Positions 34,225-41,929 of a DNA stretch of 44,509 bases are shown here, one piece after another. Source of the stretch: Deltaproteobacteria bacterium (GTDB lineage Bacteria; Desulfobacterota; Dissulfuribacteria; Dissulfuribacterales; QOAL01). A program made the position numbers and the translations under genes. The stretch lies in assembly GCA_015494395.1 (NCBI GenBank), contig WGBG01000177.1, positions 1 through 44,509 of the forward strand. Reading direction: 5' to 3'. Each line of letters opens with the position of its first letter. Within the stretch, counting starts at the first letter, position 1. The notes under the pieces were generated by a model. That model ran no database searches, was not told the origin of the DNA, and worked only from the letters and a program-made list of their open reading frames with translations.

Positions 34225-34545
34225 ATGGCAAGACCACCCAAATGTCGTATAGTTGATCAGGAGCCTTCTGTAACATACTTTAAGCCCCGGGGAATTCCCC
34301 TGCGCAAACTTGAGGAGATAACTCTGACTGTTGAGGGGCTTGAAGCAATTAGGTTGTCAGACGTAAATGGGCTGGACCAGGATGCTGCTGCAAAGAGAAT
34401 GGGCATATCCCGCCAGACCTTTGGCCGCATCCTGTCCAAGGCAAGAAATACCGTTGCCCGTTCAATAGTAGAGGGCCTGGGCCTCAAGATAGAAGGTGGG
34501 CATTACAAGCTTGCAGATGAAATTAATGAGGCGGATGGGAAATGA
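34225..34545 (+). CDS. DUF134-family small DNA-binding protein
   Basis: A 106-residue protein of the DUF134 family, which begins MARPPKCR. The middle has a sigma-region-4-like helix-turn-helix, [32 protein letters not shown]134 proteins are small predicted regulators common in anaerobes, with unknown targets. The stop overlaps the start of the cyclophilin gene (ATGA), so the pair is translationally coupled. Confidence 0.85.
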   Translation: MARPPKCRIVDQEPSVTYFKPRGIPLRKLEEITLTVEGLEAIRLSDVNGLDQDAAAKRMGISRQTFGRILSKARNTVARSIVEGLGLKIEGGHYKLADEINEADGK

Positions 34546-35144
34546 AGCTGAATACAGTAAAAATTTTTGCATTGCTCATCTCCATCGCATGTCTGCTGGT
34601 TTTTACGAAAGGAACAGCAATGTCAGATAACAAGAATCCTAAGGTACTTCTCAAGACCAGCATGGGTGATATTGTAATTGAGCTTTACAGCGACAAGGCA
34701 CCCATAACTGTAAAGAATTTTCTCAGATATGTGAAGGAGGGCAAGTATGACGGCACCATTTTTCACAGGGTCATAGACGGATTCATGATTCAGGGCGGCG
34801 GCATGACCCCTGACATGAAGGAGCGGGACACCCACGCCCCTATCAAAAACGAGGCAGCAAACGGGCTTCCCAACGACAAGGGCACCATTGCAATGGCACG
34901 CACCCAGGTAGTGGATAGCGCCACGTCCCAGTTTTTTATAAATCTAAAGGACAATGACTTTCTGAACCACCACGATGACTCTCCCCGCGGTTATGGATAT
35001 GCAGTATTTGGCAAGGTGGTCAAGGGCATGGATGTTGTTGAAAAGATAGGCCATGTAAAGACCGGAGCACGGGGTTTCCACAGGGATGTCCCGGTTGAGC
35101 CTATCATCATTGAAAAGGCTACCCTGTTGACGGAAAAAGAATAA
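34542..35144 (+). CDS. Cyclophilin-type peptidyl-prolyl isomerase with signal peptide
   Basis: A 200-residue PPIase that speeds proline cis-trans isomerisation in folding proteins. The catalytic segment [14 protein letters not shown] is followed by [19 protein letters not shown] and [15 protein letters not shown]. The full-length frame begins with a signal peptide ([15 protein letters not shown]), so the product should be periplasmic. A second in-frame ATG at 34620 (codon 27) follows AAAGGA by 7 bases and would make a 174-residue cytoplasmic form lacking the signal, so the gene may yield both. It overlaps the DUF134 gene by 4 bases. Confidence 0.92.
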   Translation: MKLNTVKIFALLISIACLLVFTKGTAMSDNKNPKVLLKTSMGDIVIELYSDKAPITVKNFLRYVKEGKYDGTIFHRVIDGFMIQGGGMTPDMKERDTHAPIKNEAANGLPNDKGTIAMARTQVVDSATSQFFINLKDNDFLNHHDDSPRGYGYAVFGKVVKGMDVVEKIGHVKTGARGFHRDVPVEPIIIEKATLLTEKE

Positions 35145-35181
35145 GGGGTTATTTTAATCGCCTTGCTCAATTCAGGTAAAA

Positions 35182-35389
35182 CCTGGATTGAGCGATTGTC
35201 GGATTTGCAGCAGATCCGCGAAAGAGGAATTCCCATAATAGTCGGCTATATGGGAATTCCTCTGACAAAGGAGATGCAGTGAATCCGGCAATCCCGAAGG
35301 GTTTCAAAAGTAGACGAGTATGATAAATGTAACTCCTGTGAATATCGTATAAAATCATTTTTTCAAACTTTTGAAACGCTCAATTCAGG
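35182..35389 (+). repeat. Family 1 palindromic element, copy E (long form, best preserved)
   Basis: A 208-bp long form. The ends are CCTGGATTGAGCG and CGCTCAATTCAGG. The central stem is 15 perfect pairs: AGAGGAATTCCCATA (35223-35237) and TATGGGAATTCCTCT (35249-35263) around an 11-base loop. The second module has TTTCAAAAG/CTTTTGAAA arms. A detached terminal repeat, GCTCAATTCAGGT at 35165-35177, stands three bases before the left end and is the near-complement of it, as if another copy once abutted. The element ends 10 bases before the TPP riboswitch. Confidence 0.92.
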
Positions 35390-35399
35390 TAAGATTTGA

Positions 35400-35509
35400 A
35401 TCGTTAGGGGAGTCCGGGGAGCCGGGCTGAGATACCGTCTATGATCTCCATGTCACCGACGGTGACCCTTACTGACCTGAACTGGATAATGCCAGCGCAG
35501 GGAAACGAT
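35400..35509 (+). promoter_or_regulatory. TPP riboswitch (THI element) upstream of thiC
   Basis: Conserved THI-box blocks are present: GGGGAG near 35407, GGGCTGAGATACC near 35424-35436, ACCTGAACTGGATAATGCC at 35475-35493 and GCGCAGGGAA at 35494-35503. ATCGTT (35400-35405) and AACGAT (35504-35509) close the P1 helix. A terminator follows, so binding of thiamine pyrophosphate should stop transcription before thiC. Confidence 0.95.
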
Positions 35510-35534
35510 GTTTGCATATTGAAAATTGCAGATA

Positions 35535-35560
35535 CCGCCCCTAAGCAGGGCGGTTTTTTT
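35535..35560 (+). terminator. Intrinsic terminator of the TPP riboswitch
   Basis: CCGCCC (35535-35540) and GGGCGG (35548-35553) form a stem with a CTAAGCA loop, followed by seven T. It sits between the riboswitch and the thiC ribosome site and is the expected off-switch. Confidence 0.9.
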
Positions 35561-35581
35561 GTTTGATGCGGAGGAAATGCA

Positions 35582-36847
35582 GTGGAAATGACATTGCTAC
35601 AGGAACTTAGGGCAGGCAAAACCCCTGAAAAACTGGTAAGTCTTGCTGAAAGTGAAAATATTGATATTGAGGAACTGAAGAAGAACATCCTCTCTGGTGA
35701 GGCCGTGGCGCTTGGTTACAGAACAGGCCGTGGCCCAATGATAGTAGGTAAGGGGGTTACCACCAAGGTCAATGCCAATATCGGCGCAAGCACCCTCTGT
35801 TCCTCCATTGATGAGGAGCGTGACAAGCTCATGGCAGCCCTCGGCGCCAGGGCTGATGCTGTTATGGACCTCTCCCTTGCTGACAATATTGTTGAAATCA
35901 GGGAGATGATCCTCGAAAAATCCACTGTTCCCGTGGGCACTGTGCCTATCTACGAGGCTGCGACCCTTGCGAGGATAAGAAGGGGCGCTGTAATCAAGCT
36001 GGATGATGAAGAGTTTTTTGATGTGCTTGAAAGGCAGATGGCCGAAGGGGTTGATTTTGTTACTGTTCATGCCGGTGTTGTAAAGAAGCTTGTTGACCGG
36101 TTTGATGAAGATGCGCGGCTTGAGGGAATAGTCTCCCGTGGCGGAGCAATAACTGCCGCCTATATCAAAAAAACCGGCAGGGAAAATCCCCTTTATGAAT
36201 ATTATGACAGGCTCCTTGACCTTGCAGAAAAGTATGACTGCGTTTTAAGCCTTGGAGACGGAATGCGTCCAGGGGCAATCAAGGACGCATCGGATTTCTT
36301 TGAAGTTGGAGAACAGGAAATACTTGGAGAGCTTCAGGAGCGTGCATTCAAGCGGGGTGTAATGGCAATGATTGAAGGCCCGGGGCACGTGCCCCTGCAC
36401 CTGGTGGAAAAATCCGTTAAGCGCATTAAAAAACTTACAAATAACGCCCCGCTCTACCTGCTTGGCCCAATAGTTACTGATGTTGCACCTGGATATGACC
36501 ACATAACCAGTGCAATTGGCGCAGCCCATGCCGGTATGGCAGGCGCAGACTTCATCTGCTATGTAACTCCGTCCGAGCATCTGGGTCTTCCAAAGGCAGA
36601 GGATGTGCACCAGGGGGTAATTGCAGCGCGCATAGCAGCCCATGCCGCAGATATTGCAAAGGGGCTTCCTGGCGCCGAAGAGTGGGACAGACAGATTTCA
36701 GTTGCGCGAAAGGCCCTTGACTGGGACAGGCAGATAGAGCTTTCCATTGATCCTGAACGCTCTGCCAGGGTTCGGCAGGAACGCTCCGGAGGCGGTGCAT
36801 GCACCATGTGTGCAGAGTACTGCGTATTCCTGGTGCTTAAAGACTGA
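35582..36847 (+). CDS. thiC: Phosphomethylpyrimidine synthase
   Basis: A 421-residue radical-SAM enzyme that rearranges 5-aminoimidazole ribotide into hydroxymethylpyrimidine phosphate for thiamine. The GTG at 35582 follows GGAGG by 7 bases. Motifs are VNANIGAS, AVMDLSLADNI, VGTVPIYEA, DFVTVHAGV, SLGDGMRPGAIKDASD, EGPGHVPL, YLLGPIVTDVAPGYDHI, and the C-terminal cluster cysteines C407, C410 and C414. It is the short form lacking the N-terminal extension of E. coli ThiC. The cysteine spacing is CX2CX3C, one residue shorter than the classic CX2CX4C. The related 5-hydroxybenzimidazole synthase BzaF is similar, but the TPP riboswitch supports ThiC. Confidence 0.93.
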   Translation: MEMTLLQELRAGKTPEKLVSLAESENIDIEELKKNILSGEAVALGYRTGRGPMIVGKGVTTKVNANIGASTLCSSIDEERDKLMAALGARADAVMDLSLADNIVEIREMILEKSTVPVGTVPIYEAATLARIRRGAVIKLDDEEFFDVLERQMAEGVDFVTVHAGVVKKLVDRFDEDARLEGIVSRGGAITAAYIKKTGRENPLYEYYDRLLDLAEKYDCVLSLGDGMRPGAIKDASDFFEVGEQEILGELQERAFKRGVMAMIEGPGHVPLHLVEKSVKRIKKLTNNAPLYLLGPIVTDVAPGYDHITSAIGAAHAGMAGADFICYVTPSEHLGLPKAEDVHQGVIAARIAAHAADIAKGLPGAEEWDRQISVARKALDWDRQIELSIDPERSARVRQERSGGGACTMCAEYCVFLVLKD

Positions 36848-36865
36848 TTGAATCACGTCTTGGAA

Positions 36866-37080
36866 CTGTTCAGTATTAATGTAATTTAATGAAGGTCGGT
36901 AATTGGTCTTCTTTTTCCGTTCCGGTGAATAACTTCTTGTTTTCTAAGGCTCGCTCTGCCAAAATCGCGAAACTCGCTGGTCCCTGGCTCAGACAGACGC
37001 GATTTTTATGGCTGCACTTCGCCAAGAAAAACTACGAAATTATTCAGAGTCACTCCAAAACAAAACCAATTACCACGCTG
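36866..37080 (-). repeat. Family 3 MITE-like element, copy 2 (inverted relative to copy 1)
   Basis: The core at 36898-37074 (177 bp) has ends GGTAATTGG and CCAATTACC continuing into imperfect T/A-rich arms. It is the reverse complement of the copy at 19731-19950, with shared blocks AAATCGCGAAACTCGCT, GACGCGATTTTTATGGCTG and CCAAGAAAAACTACGAAAT. Similarity extends left through TTAATGAAGG to CTGTTCAG. It fills the gap between thiC and kdsB, ending 18 bases before the kdsB start. Confidence 0.88.
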
Positions 37081-37097
37081 GGTACATACCACGTCTT

Positions 37098-37844
37098 ATG
37101 GTAAAGAAGGTGGCAATAATTCCTGCCCGTTACGGCTCCTCCCGGCTTCCGGGAAAGCCTCTGCTGGACATTAACGGACTGCCCATGATCTGTCATGTTT
37201 ACGTGCGGGCTGTATCCTTGTCTTTTTTGGATAGTGTTGCCGTTGCAACAGATGATGAGCGTATTGCAGAGTGCATCAGGGGCGTGGGAGGGAAGGTTTT
37301 CCTGACTGACCCTGAACATGAATCCGGCACTGACCGCATAGCCCAGGTAGCCAGAGAGATGGGACTCTCACCTGATACCATTGTTGTAAACATACAGGGA
37401 GACCAGCCTCTCATTTCTGCGGAGCCGGTGCTTAGAATGGTTGAGCTTATTGAGCAGGGCGGTAATCTCGACATGGCTACTGCCGCATGCCCCATGCACC
37501 CCGACGAGGTTGATGATCCAAACCGAGTCAAGGTGGTGCTTGATTCGTCTTCCAGGGCACTATACTTCTCCCGTTCCAGAATACCCTTTGACAGGGACGG
37601 CTCTGCCCCTGCCGGTCAGGGCTATCTGCGGCATATAGGGATTTACGCCTATTCAAACAGGTTTCTTCAAAAGTTCGTGGATCTTCCTCCCTCATGGCTT
37701 GAAAACATGGAAAAACTGGAACAGTTGCGTGCCCTTGAAAATGGTTTCAACATAGGCGTGGCTGTTGTGGACCAGGCACCGCTTGACGTGGATACCGAGG
37801 ATGATCTGGAAAAGGTGCGCGTTCTGTTGGCTCAGGGGAGTTGA
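37098..37844 (+). CDS. kdsB: 3-deoxy-manno-octulosonate cytidylyltransferase
   Basis: A 248-residue CMP-Kdo synthetase that activates Kdo for LPS inner core, so the cell has a Gram-negative envelope. Starting at the ATG at 37098 gives the family-typical MVKKVAIIPARYGSSRLPGKPL. Other motifs are VAVATDDERIAECI, VVNIQGDQPLI, YFSRSRIPFDRD, YLRHIGIYAYSN and LEQLRALENGFNI. An upstream in-frame ATG at 37008 lies inside the repeat and would add 30 unrelated residues. Confidence 0.94.
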   Translation: MVKKVAIIPARYGSSRLPGKPLLDINGLPMICHVYVRAVSLSFLDSVAVATDDERIAECIRGVGGKVFLTDPEHESGTDRIAQVAREMGLSPDTIVVNIQGDQPLISAEPVLRMVELIEQGGNLDMATAACPMHPDEVDDPNRVKVVLDSSSRALYFSRSRIPFDRDGSAPAGQGYLRHIGIYAYSNRFLQKFVDLPPSWLENMEKLEQLRALENGFNIGVAVVDQAPLDVDTEDDLEKVRVLLAQGS

Positions 37845-37865
37845 CTCCAGGGCTGTGATCTTTAG

Positions 37866-38723
37866 ATGAAAAGGAGCGCCCTTTTTGCATCATTGATTGT
37901 TTCTGGTGTGTTGATTCTGCTTGGTTACGGGGTCCTCGTTGAACCTTACAGTATTACTGTAAAGCACGTGGTAATTAACGATTCTTCCCTTGCCAGGGCC
38001 TGGGGCAATATAAAGATTGCCCAGCTTTCAGATCTTCATATTACTGATTCAGACAGAAGGCAAGACAGGGTACGGGCACTTCTGGCAGGTCTCAGACCGG
38101 ATATTATCATTATAACCGGGGATATTGCCCAGTGGAACACGGATCCTTCAGGTGCAATATCATTCATAGAGAGCCTTGATGCCCCGCTTGGGGTTTTCAG
38201 CGTTATGGGGGATGCGGATTTTTCAAGCCGCAGGAAGCATTGTCTGTTCTGCCATCCTGGTGGAAATGTCCATGTTCTGCGCACACATCCGGTTCTGTTG
38301 AGGGATGAGACCAGGCGGATAAGGCTTGGCCGGGGGAAAGAGATGATTGTTGCCGGGGTTGCGCCCCAGGGTGACTGGGCAGGGGAGCATGATTTCCCGC
38401 AAAGGCTCCTTGAGACTCCGGGAGAGCCGGTTCTGGTTCTCTCTCACTTTTCTGGCCGTTTTAATGAGATACAGCCTGCCCGTCCGGTGTTCTGGCTCTC
38501 TGGTGATACCCACGGAGGCCAGATATTGATGCCGGATTTGTTCTGGAAATTTGTCCACAAGAAACCTGATCCCAGACACATGGCCGGCCTGTTCCATGAA
38601 GGGGTCCATAAGTGGCTCTACGTGAACCAGGGTATTGGTACAACCGAACATGTGCCAGTTAGAATCGGCGTTCCTCCTGAAATTACAATCTTTACCTTCG
38701 GTTCAGACAGCTCAGAGACGTGA
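37866..38723 (+). CDS. Membrane-anchored metallophosphoesterase, possibly degenerate
   Basis: A 285-residue YkuE-like calcineurin-fold phosphoesterase. An N-terminal hydrophobic segment (about 7-25) anchors it or acts as a signal. The first motifs are intact (QLSDLHIT, IIITGDIAQW) and VLSHFSGR follows. Two usual metal-site motifs are altered: GNHE appears as GDAD, and GHTHGGQ appears as GDTHGGQ. It may still bind a metal but with changed activity. The GTGA overlap with the following lipoprotein gene couples them, suggesting an envelope role. The substrate is unknown. Confidence 0.82.
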   Translation: MKRSALFASLIVSGVLILLGYGVLVEPYSITVKHVVINDSSLARAWGNIKIAQLSDLHITDSDRRQDRVRALLAGLRPDIIIITGDIAQWNTDPSGAISFIESLDAPLGVFSVMGDADFSSRRKHCLFCHPGGNVHVLRTHPVLLRDETRRIRLGRGKEMIVAGVAPQGDWAGEHDFPQRLLETPGEPVLVLSHFSGRFNEIQPARPVFWLSGDTHGGQILMPDLFWKFVHKKPDPRHMAGLFHEGVHKWLYVNQGIGTTEHVPVRIGVPPEITIFTFGSDSSET

Positions 38724-39292
38724 ATTGTTTTTTTGTTAAAATCAGAACCTTTCTCCTGACAAGTTCCTTGATAGCAGCTTTTGGCATCATATTATTGCCT
38801 CCCGGTTGTTCTTCGCAGGATAGAGATGCAAAGGTCCTTTTTGACTTTGAGCATGACTCTGATCTTGATAGGCTTAGCTGGAAGTGCGGTTCCCTTTATT
38901 CCAGGAGCAGGGAGTATCAGTCATCAGGTGAGTTTGCCCTTAAGGTGGAGATGTACCCTTCAGCCCAATGGCCAGGTTTCGGATTTGGTGTAAGGGACGG
39001 ATGGGAAGGGTACAGGCAGCTTTCCCTGGCGGTGTTCAATCCCTCCGACTCTGAGATAACCATGACCTGCCGTATTGATGATTCAAGGCATAATCCTCCT
39101 TATGAAGACCGGGTAAATCACAAAGTTACCCTGGAACCCGGTACAAACTTCCTGCGTTTTGACCTGGAACAGCTTAGAACCAGTGGCACAAAACGTGCCT
39201 TGCGCCTTGAAGATATCTGCTGTTTCCTGATGTTTGTGCACAGTCCGCCGGAGAGACTTGCCATATTTGTGGATGATATTATTCTGGAGTAG
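38720..39292 (+). CDS. Predicted lipoprotein with CIA30/carbohydrate-binding-like fold
   Basis: A 190-residue protein starting at GTG 38720, overlapping the previous stop by 4 bases. The N-terminal hydrophobic stretch ends at a lipobox, LLPPGCSSQ, so it should be lipidated. The mature part is beta-rich (VLFDFEHDSDLDRLSW, FALKVEMYPSAQWPGFGFG, LAIFVDDIILE) and resembles CIA30- or galactose-binding-like domains with a final strand typical of carbohydrate-binding modules. I cannot give a function; it probably binds a glycan or acts with the upstream phosphoesterase. Confidence 0.7.
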   Translation: MNCFFVKIRTFLLTSSLIAAFGIILLPPGCSSQDRDAKVLFDFEHDSDLDRLSWKCGSLYSRSREYQSSGEFALKVEMYPSAQWPGFGFGVRDGWEGYRQLSLAVFNPSDSEITMTCRIDDSRHNPPYEDRVNHKVTLEPGTNFLRFDLEQLRTSGTKRALRLEDICCFLMFVHSPPERLAIFVDDIILE

Positions 39293-39319
39293 TTCTTGTG
39301 CCTGGATTCCGCAATCATG

Positions 39320-41920
39320 TTATTTTTCATTATGCCCTGACAGCACTGTCTTTATGGCATCTGAAAGGCTCTTCATGGTAAAGGGTTTGTGAATCAGATT
39401 CACTCCCTCTTTGATAATGCCCTTGTCTACGATTGTATCTGCCGTATAACCGGACATATACAGTACCTTGAGGTCAGAGCGAATCTTACGCAGCCGTTGG
39501 GCAAGTTCCGGGCCGTTCATGCCAGGCATTATTACATCAGTAAGCAGAAGGTCCACCTCTTCCCTGATATCGTGGAACATATCCAGGGCCTTTGCCGGGA
39601 GGTCAGCCTCAACAACCCTGTATCCAATATTGGTTAACATCGTATTGGTAAGGCTCCGTACCCCCGGATCGTCTTCCACTAGCAGTATTGTACCGCTTCC
39701 CACCTCTGGCTGTTCCGTCCATTCCTCCTCCCGGGCCTCGTTGGTGTTCTCGTTTTCGGCTGCGGGAAGTATAATCTTGAACGTGGTGCCGTGCCCAAGC
39801 TCACTGTAAACTATTATTGCACCGTTGTTCTGTTTGACAATGCCGTACACAGTGGCAAGCCCCAGTCCTGTCCCCTTGCTCTGGCCTTTTGTGGTGAAGA
39901 AGGGTTCAAAGATTCGTTCTTTTACTTGGTCTGACATGCCCTCCCCGGTATCAGAAACCTCGATTTTCACATATTTCCCAGGTGGCAGGCCGTAAAGTGA
40001 ATGTGATGTTATTTCGTCAACATTAAAATTTGAGGCCTCAATGGTGAGTTTCCCTCCTGAAGGCATTGCATCATGTGCATTCACGGCCAGATTCATTATT
40101 ATCTGTTCAAGCTGTGATCTATCAGCAAAGATAGGGAGGAGCCCCGGCTCAATTTTTGTTTTTATTTCAATATGTTCCCCAAGAATTCGGTCCAGCATTT
40201 TTTCAATGTCACGCAGCAGACTGTTAAAATCAACCGCTTCCTGTTTGATTACCTGTTTTCTGCTGAAAGCCAGTAACTGCTGGGTGAGTTCGGCTGCCCG
40301 TCTGCCTGCCTTGAGTATGCCCATAAGCTTGTCATGGAGCGGGTGTCCCGGTTTGGCTTCAAGGAGCCCAAGCTCAGCGTATCCGTTTATGACGTTAAGT
40401 ATGTTGTTAAAGTCGTGGGCTACTCCACCAGCCAGCCTCCCGATGGATTCAAGTTTCGAGGCCTGCCTGAGCTGGGCTTCAATGGCGGCCTTCTCCTGTT
40501 CTATCTGCTGGATTTCTGAAAGGTCCCGGAGTATTCCTAACATACCCACAGGTTTACCCTGAAAGTCATGGATTATACTGGCAGAAAGGAGACATGTTAT
40601 TTTTGTGCCGTCTCTTTTCTGGCAGGTAACATTGCCGGTCCATCGTCCGAACTTTTTTATCTGGTCCAGCATACTGTCTGCTGACTCCCTGCTATCGCTG
40701 GCAAAAAAGATTTTTACGCTTTGTCCCACAAGTTCTGAAAGTTCAAAGCCAAAGAGTCTGCAGCAGGCCCTGTTGGGGTGGATTATCACTCCTTCAAGGC
40801 CGGTGAATACGAAGGCGTCAATAGAGTTCTGTACAGCATGGGCAACCATCTCGTATTCTGCTGCCTTAAGGGCCAGCTCTTTGGTGCGCTCCTTTACACG
40901 CTGCTGCAGCTTTTCTTTTTCCGCAGCAAGTTTTTCGTTCAGTGTGACTATGTTTTGAAGCAAATTTTCAAAACTGAAGTTAAGTACAATGAATGAGAGG
41001 AGAAGTACCGTTACGGCAATGAACAATGCCCATTTGATAGTCTGGCTTTCAGCTTTGCGCATGGCTGTAAAGTCAAGGGCAGTAACTACATGGCTGATAT
41101 TTCTTCCCTTGAAATCCTTTATGGCAAGGACATTCTTTATAACATAGTGTCTCCCCTTCCAGTTGATCTGTTTTGTATCCGCTGGGCCGCATATCTCGTC
41201 GCCCACCTGCTTGAAAAGCTCAGTATTTGAGGCCTGGATGGCACAGGAATCGTGCCTGATGGCGGGCATTAACGGCCTTGTTATGAACTTGAAATAATCA
41301 TTACCAATAACCAGTCCGGCCTCTGCTCCAAGTTCCGTTTTAAGGGCATCCAGGATCTCCCTTGCGTCAATACCAAACTGCACTACGCCTAGATATTGAT
41401 CCTGGTAAAATACCGGCTGTACTATGCGAAGCTGCAATCCCACATATCCAACGGCGTATCCTGAGAGTGGCTTGTGAGTCCGGTTGACCTCGGCAATATC
41501 CTTTCTCATTTTTCCTACATTGTCGCCATATAAGTGGGGTTTATGCACCCGGAGGAATACTGTGTTATCTGGCAGCACCCAGGCAAGTGAGGCAAAATAG
41601 GGACATTCCCTCTGAAAGACTTTCAGAAAGGGTTCACTGTATTGCAGGAGTTTTTCCCTGTCCCTGTCCCTGAAAGCCAGTACGAGAATTTTTCGTGACT
41701 GAGAGAGATTGTAATTTACGAAATTTTCAATGCGGTCCCTGAATCGCTTGATTTCATTTTTGTCAATGAAGTCGGCAAGGTTTTCAGCTGAACGGGCTTG
41801 GATGTCCAGGTAGTTTTTTAAAGCCTTGTTGGAGTAATTAAAGAAAAAGAAGAGGTAGCCTGCACATATACTGCAAATAAGCAGCATGACCCCTATTATT
41901 GCCTTCCATTTCAACTGCAT
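39320..41920 (-). CDS. Hybrid histidine kinase with dCache_3-like sensor, PAS, HisKA, HATPase and REC
   Basis: An 866-residue membrane kinase. TM helices are at about 8-28 and 297-315, with a periplasmic sensor between them whose LRVHKPHLYGDNV and GLQLRIVQPVFYQDQYLGVVQFGI segments match the dCache_3 type. A coiled coil leads to a PAS domain (about 355-470). The HisKA motif GGVAHDFNNIL has phospho-acceptor H502. The ATPase has MNLAVNAHDAM, DTGEGM and GTGLGLATV. The receiver (about 745-860) has phospho-Asp D795 and K845. It has no HPt and no DNA-binding output, so a separate partner is needed. It starts 9 bases after the ThiF-like gene, so it is probably in the aldehyde oxidoreductase operon and may sense the state of that pathway (inference). 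Confidence 0.9.
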   Translation of the reverse strand: MQLKWKAIIGVMLLICSICAGYLFFFFNYSNKALKNYLDIQARSAENLADFIDKNEIKRFRDRIENFVNYNLSQSRKILVLAFRDRDREKLLQYSEPFLKVFQRECPYFASLAWVLPDNTVFLRVHKPHLYGDNVGKMRKDIAEVNRTHKPLSGYAVGYVGLQLRIVQPVFYQDQYLGVVQFGIDAREILDALKTELGAEAGLVIGNDYFKFITRPLMPAIRHDSCAIQASNTELFKQVGDEICGPADTKQINWKGRHYVIKNVLAIKDFKGRNISHVVTALDFTAMRKAESQTIKWALFIAVTVLLLSFIVLNFSFENLLQNIVTLNEKLAAEKEKLQQRVKERTKELALKAAEYEMVAHAVQNSIDAFVFTGLEGVIIHPNRACCRLFGFELSELVGQSVKIFFASDSRESADSMLDQIKKFGRWTGNVTCQKRDGTKITCLLSASIIHDFQGKPVGMLGILRDLSEIQQIEQEKAAIEAQLRQASKLESIGRLAGGVAHDFNNILNVINGYAELGLLEAKPGHPLHDKLMGILKAGRRAAELTQQLLAFSRKQVIKQEAVDFNSLLRDIEKMLDRILGEHIEIKTKIEPGLLPIFADRSQLEQIIMNLAVNAHDAMPSGGKLTIEASNFNVDEITSHSLYGLPPGKYVKIEVSDTGEGMSDQVKERIFEPFFTTKGQSKGTGLGLATVYGIVKQNNGAIIVYSELGHGTTFKIILPAAENENTNEAREEEWTEQPEVGSGTILLVEDDPGVRSLTNTMLTNIGYRVVEADLPAKALDMFHDIREEVDLLLTDVIMPGMNGPELAQRLRKIRSDLKVLYMSGYTADTIVDKGIIKEGVNLIHKPFTMKSLSDAIKTVLSGHNEK

Positions 41921-41929
41921 GTCAAGCTG

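Noticed and set aside
37008-37097. Earlier kdsB start at 37008
   Set aside because: The extra 30 residues are encoded by the repeat, and the family starts at the sequence beginning at 37098.
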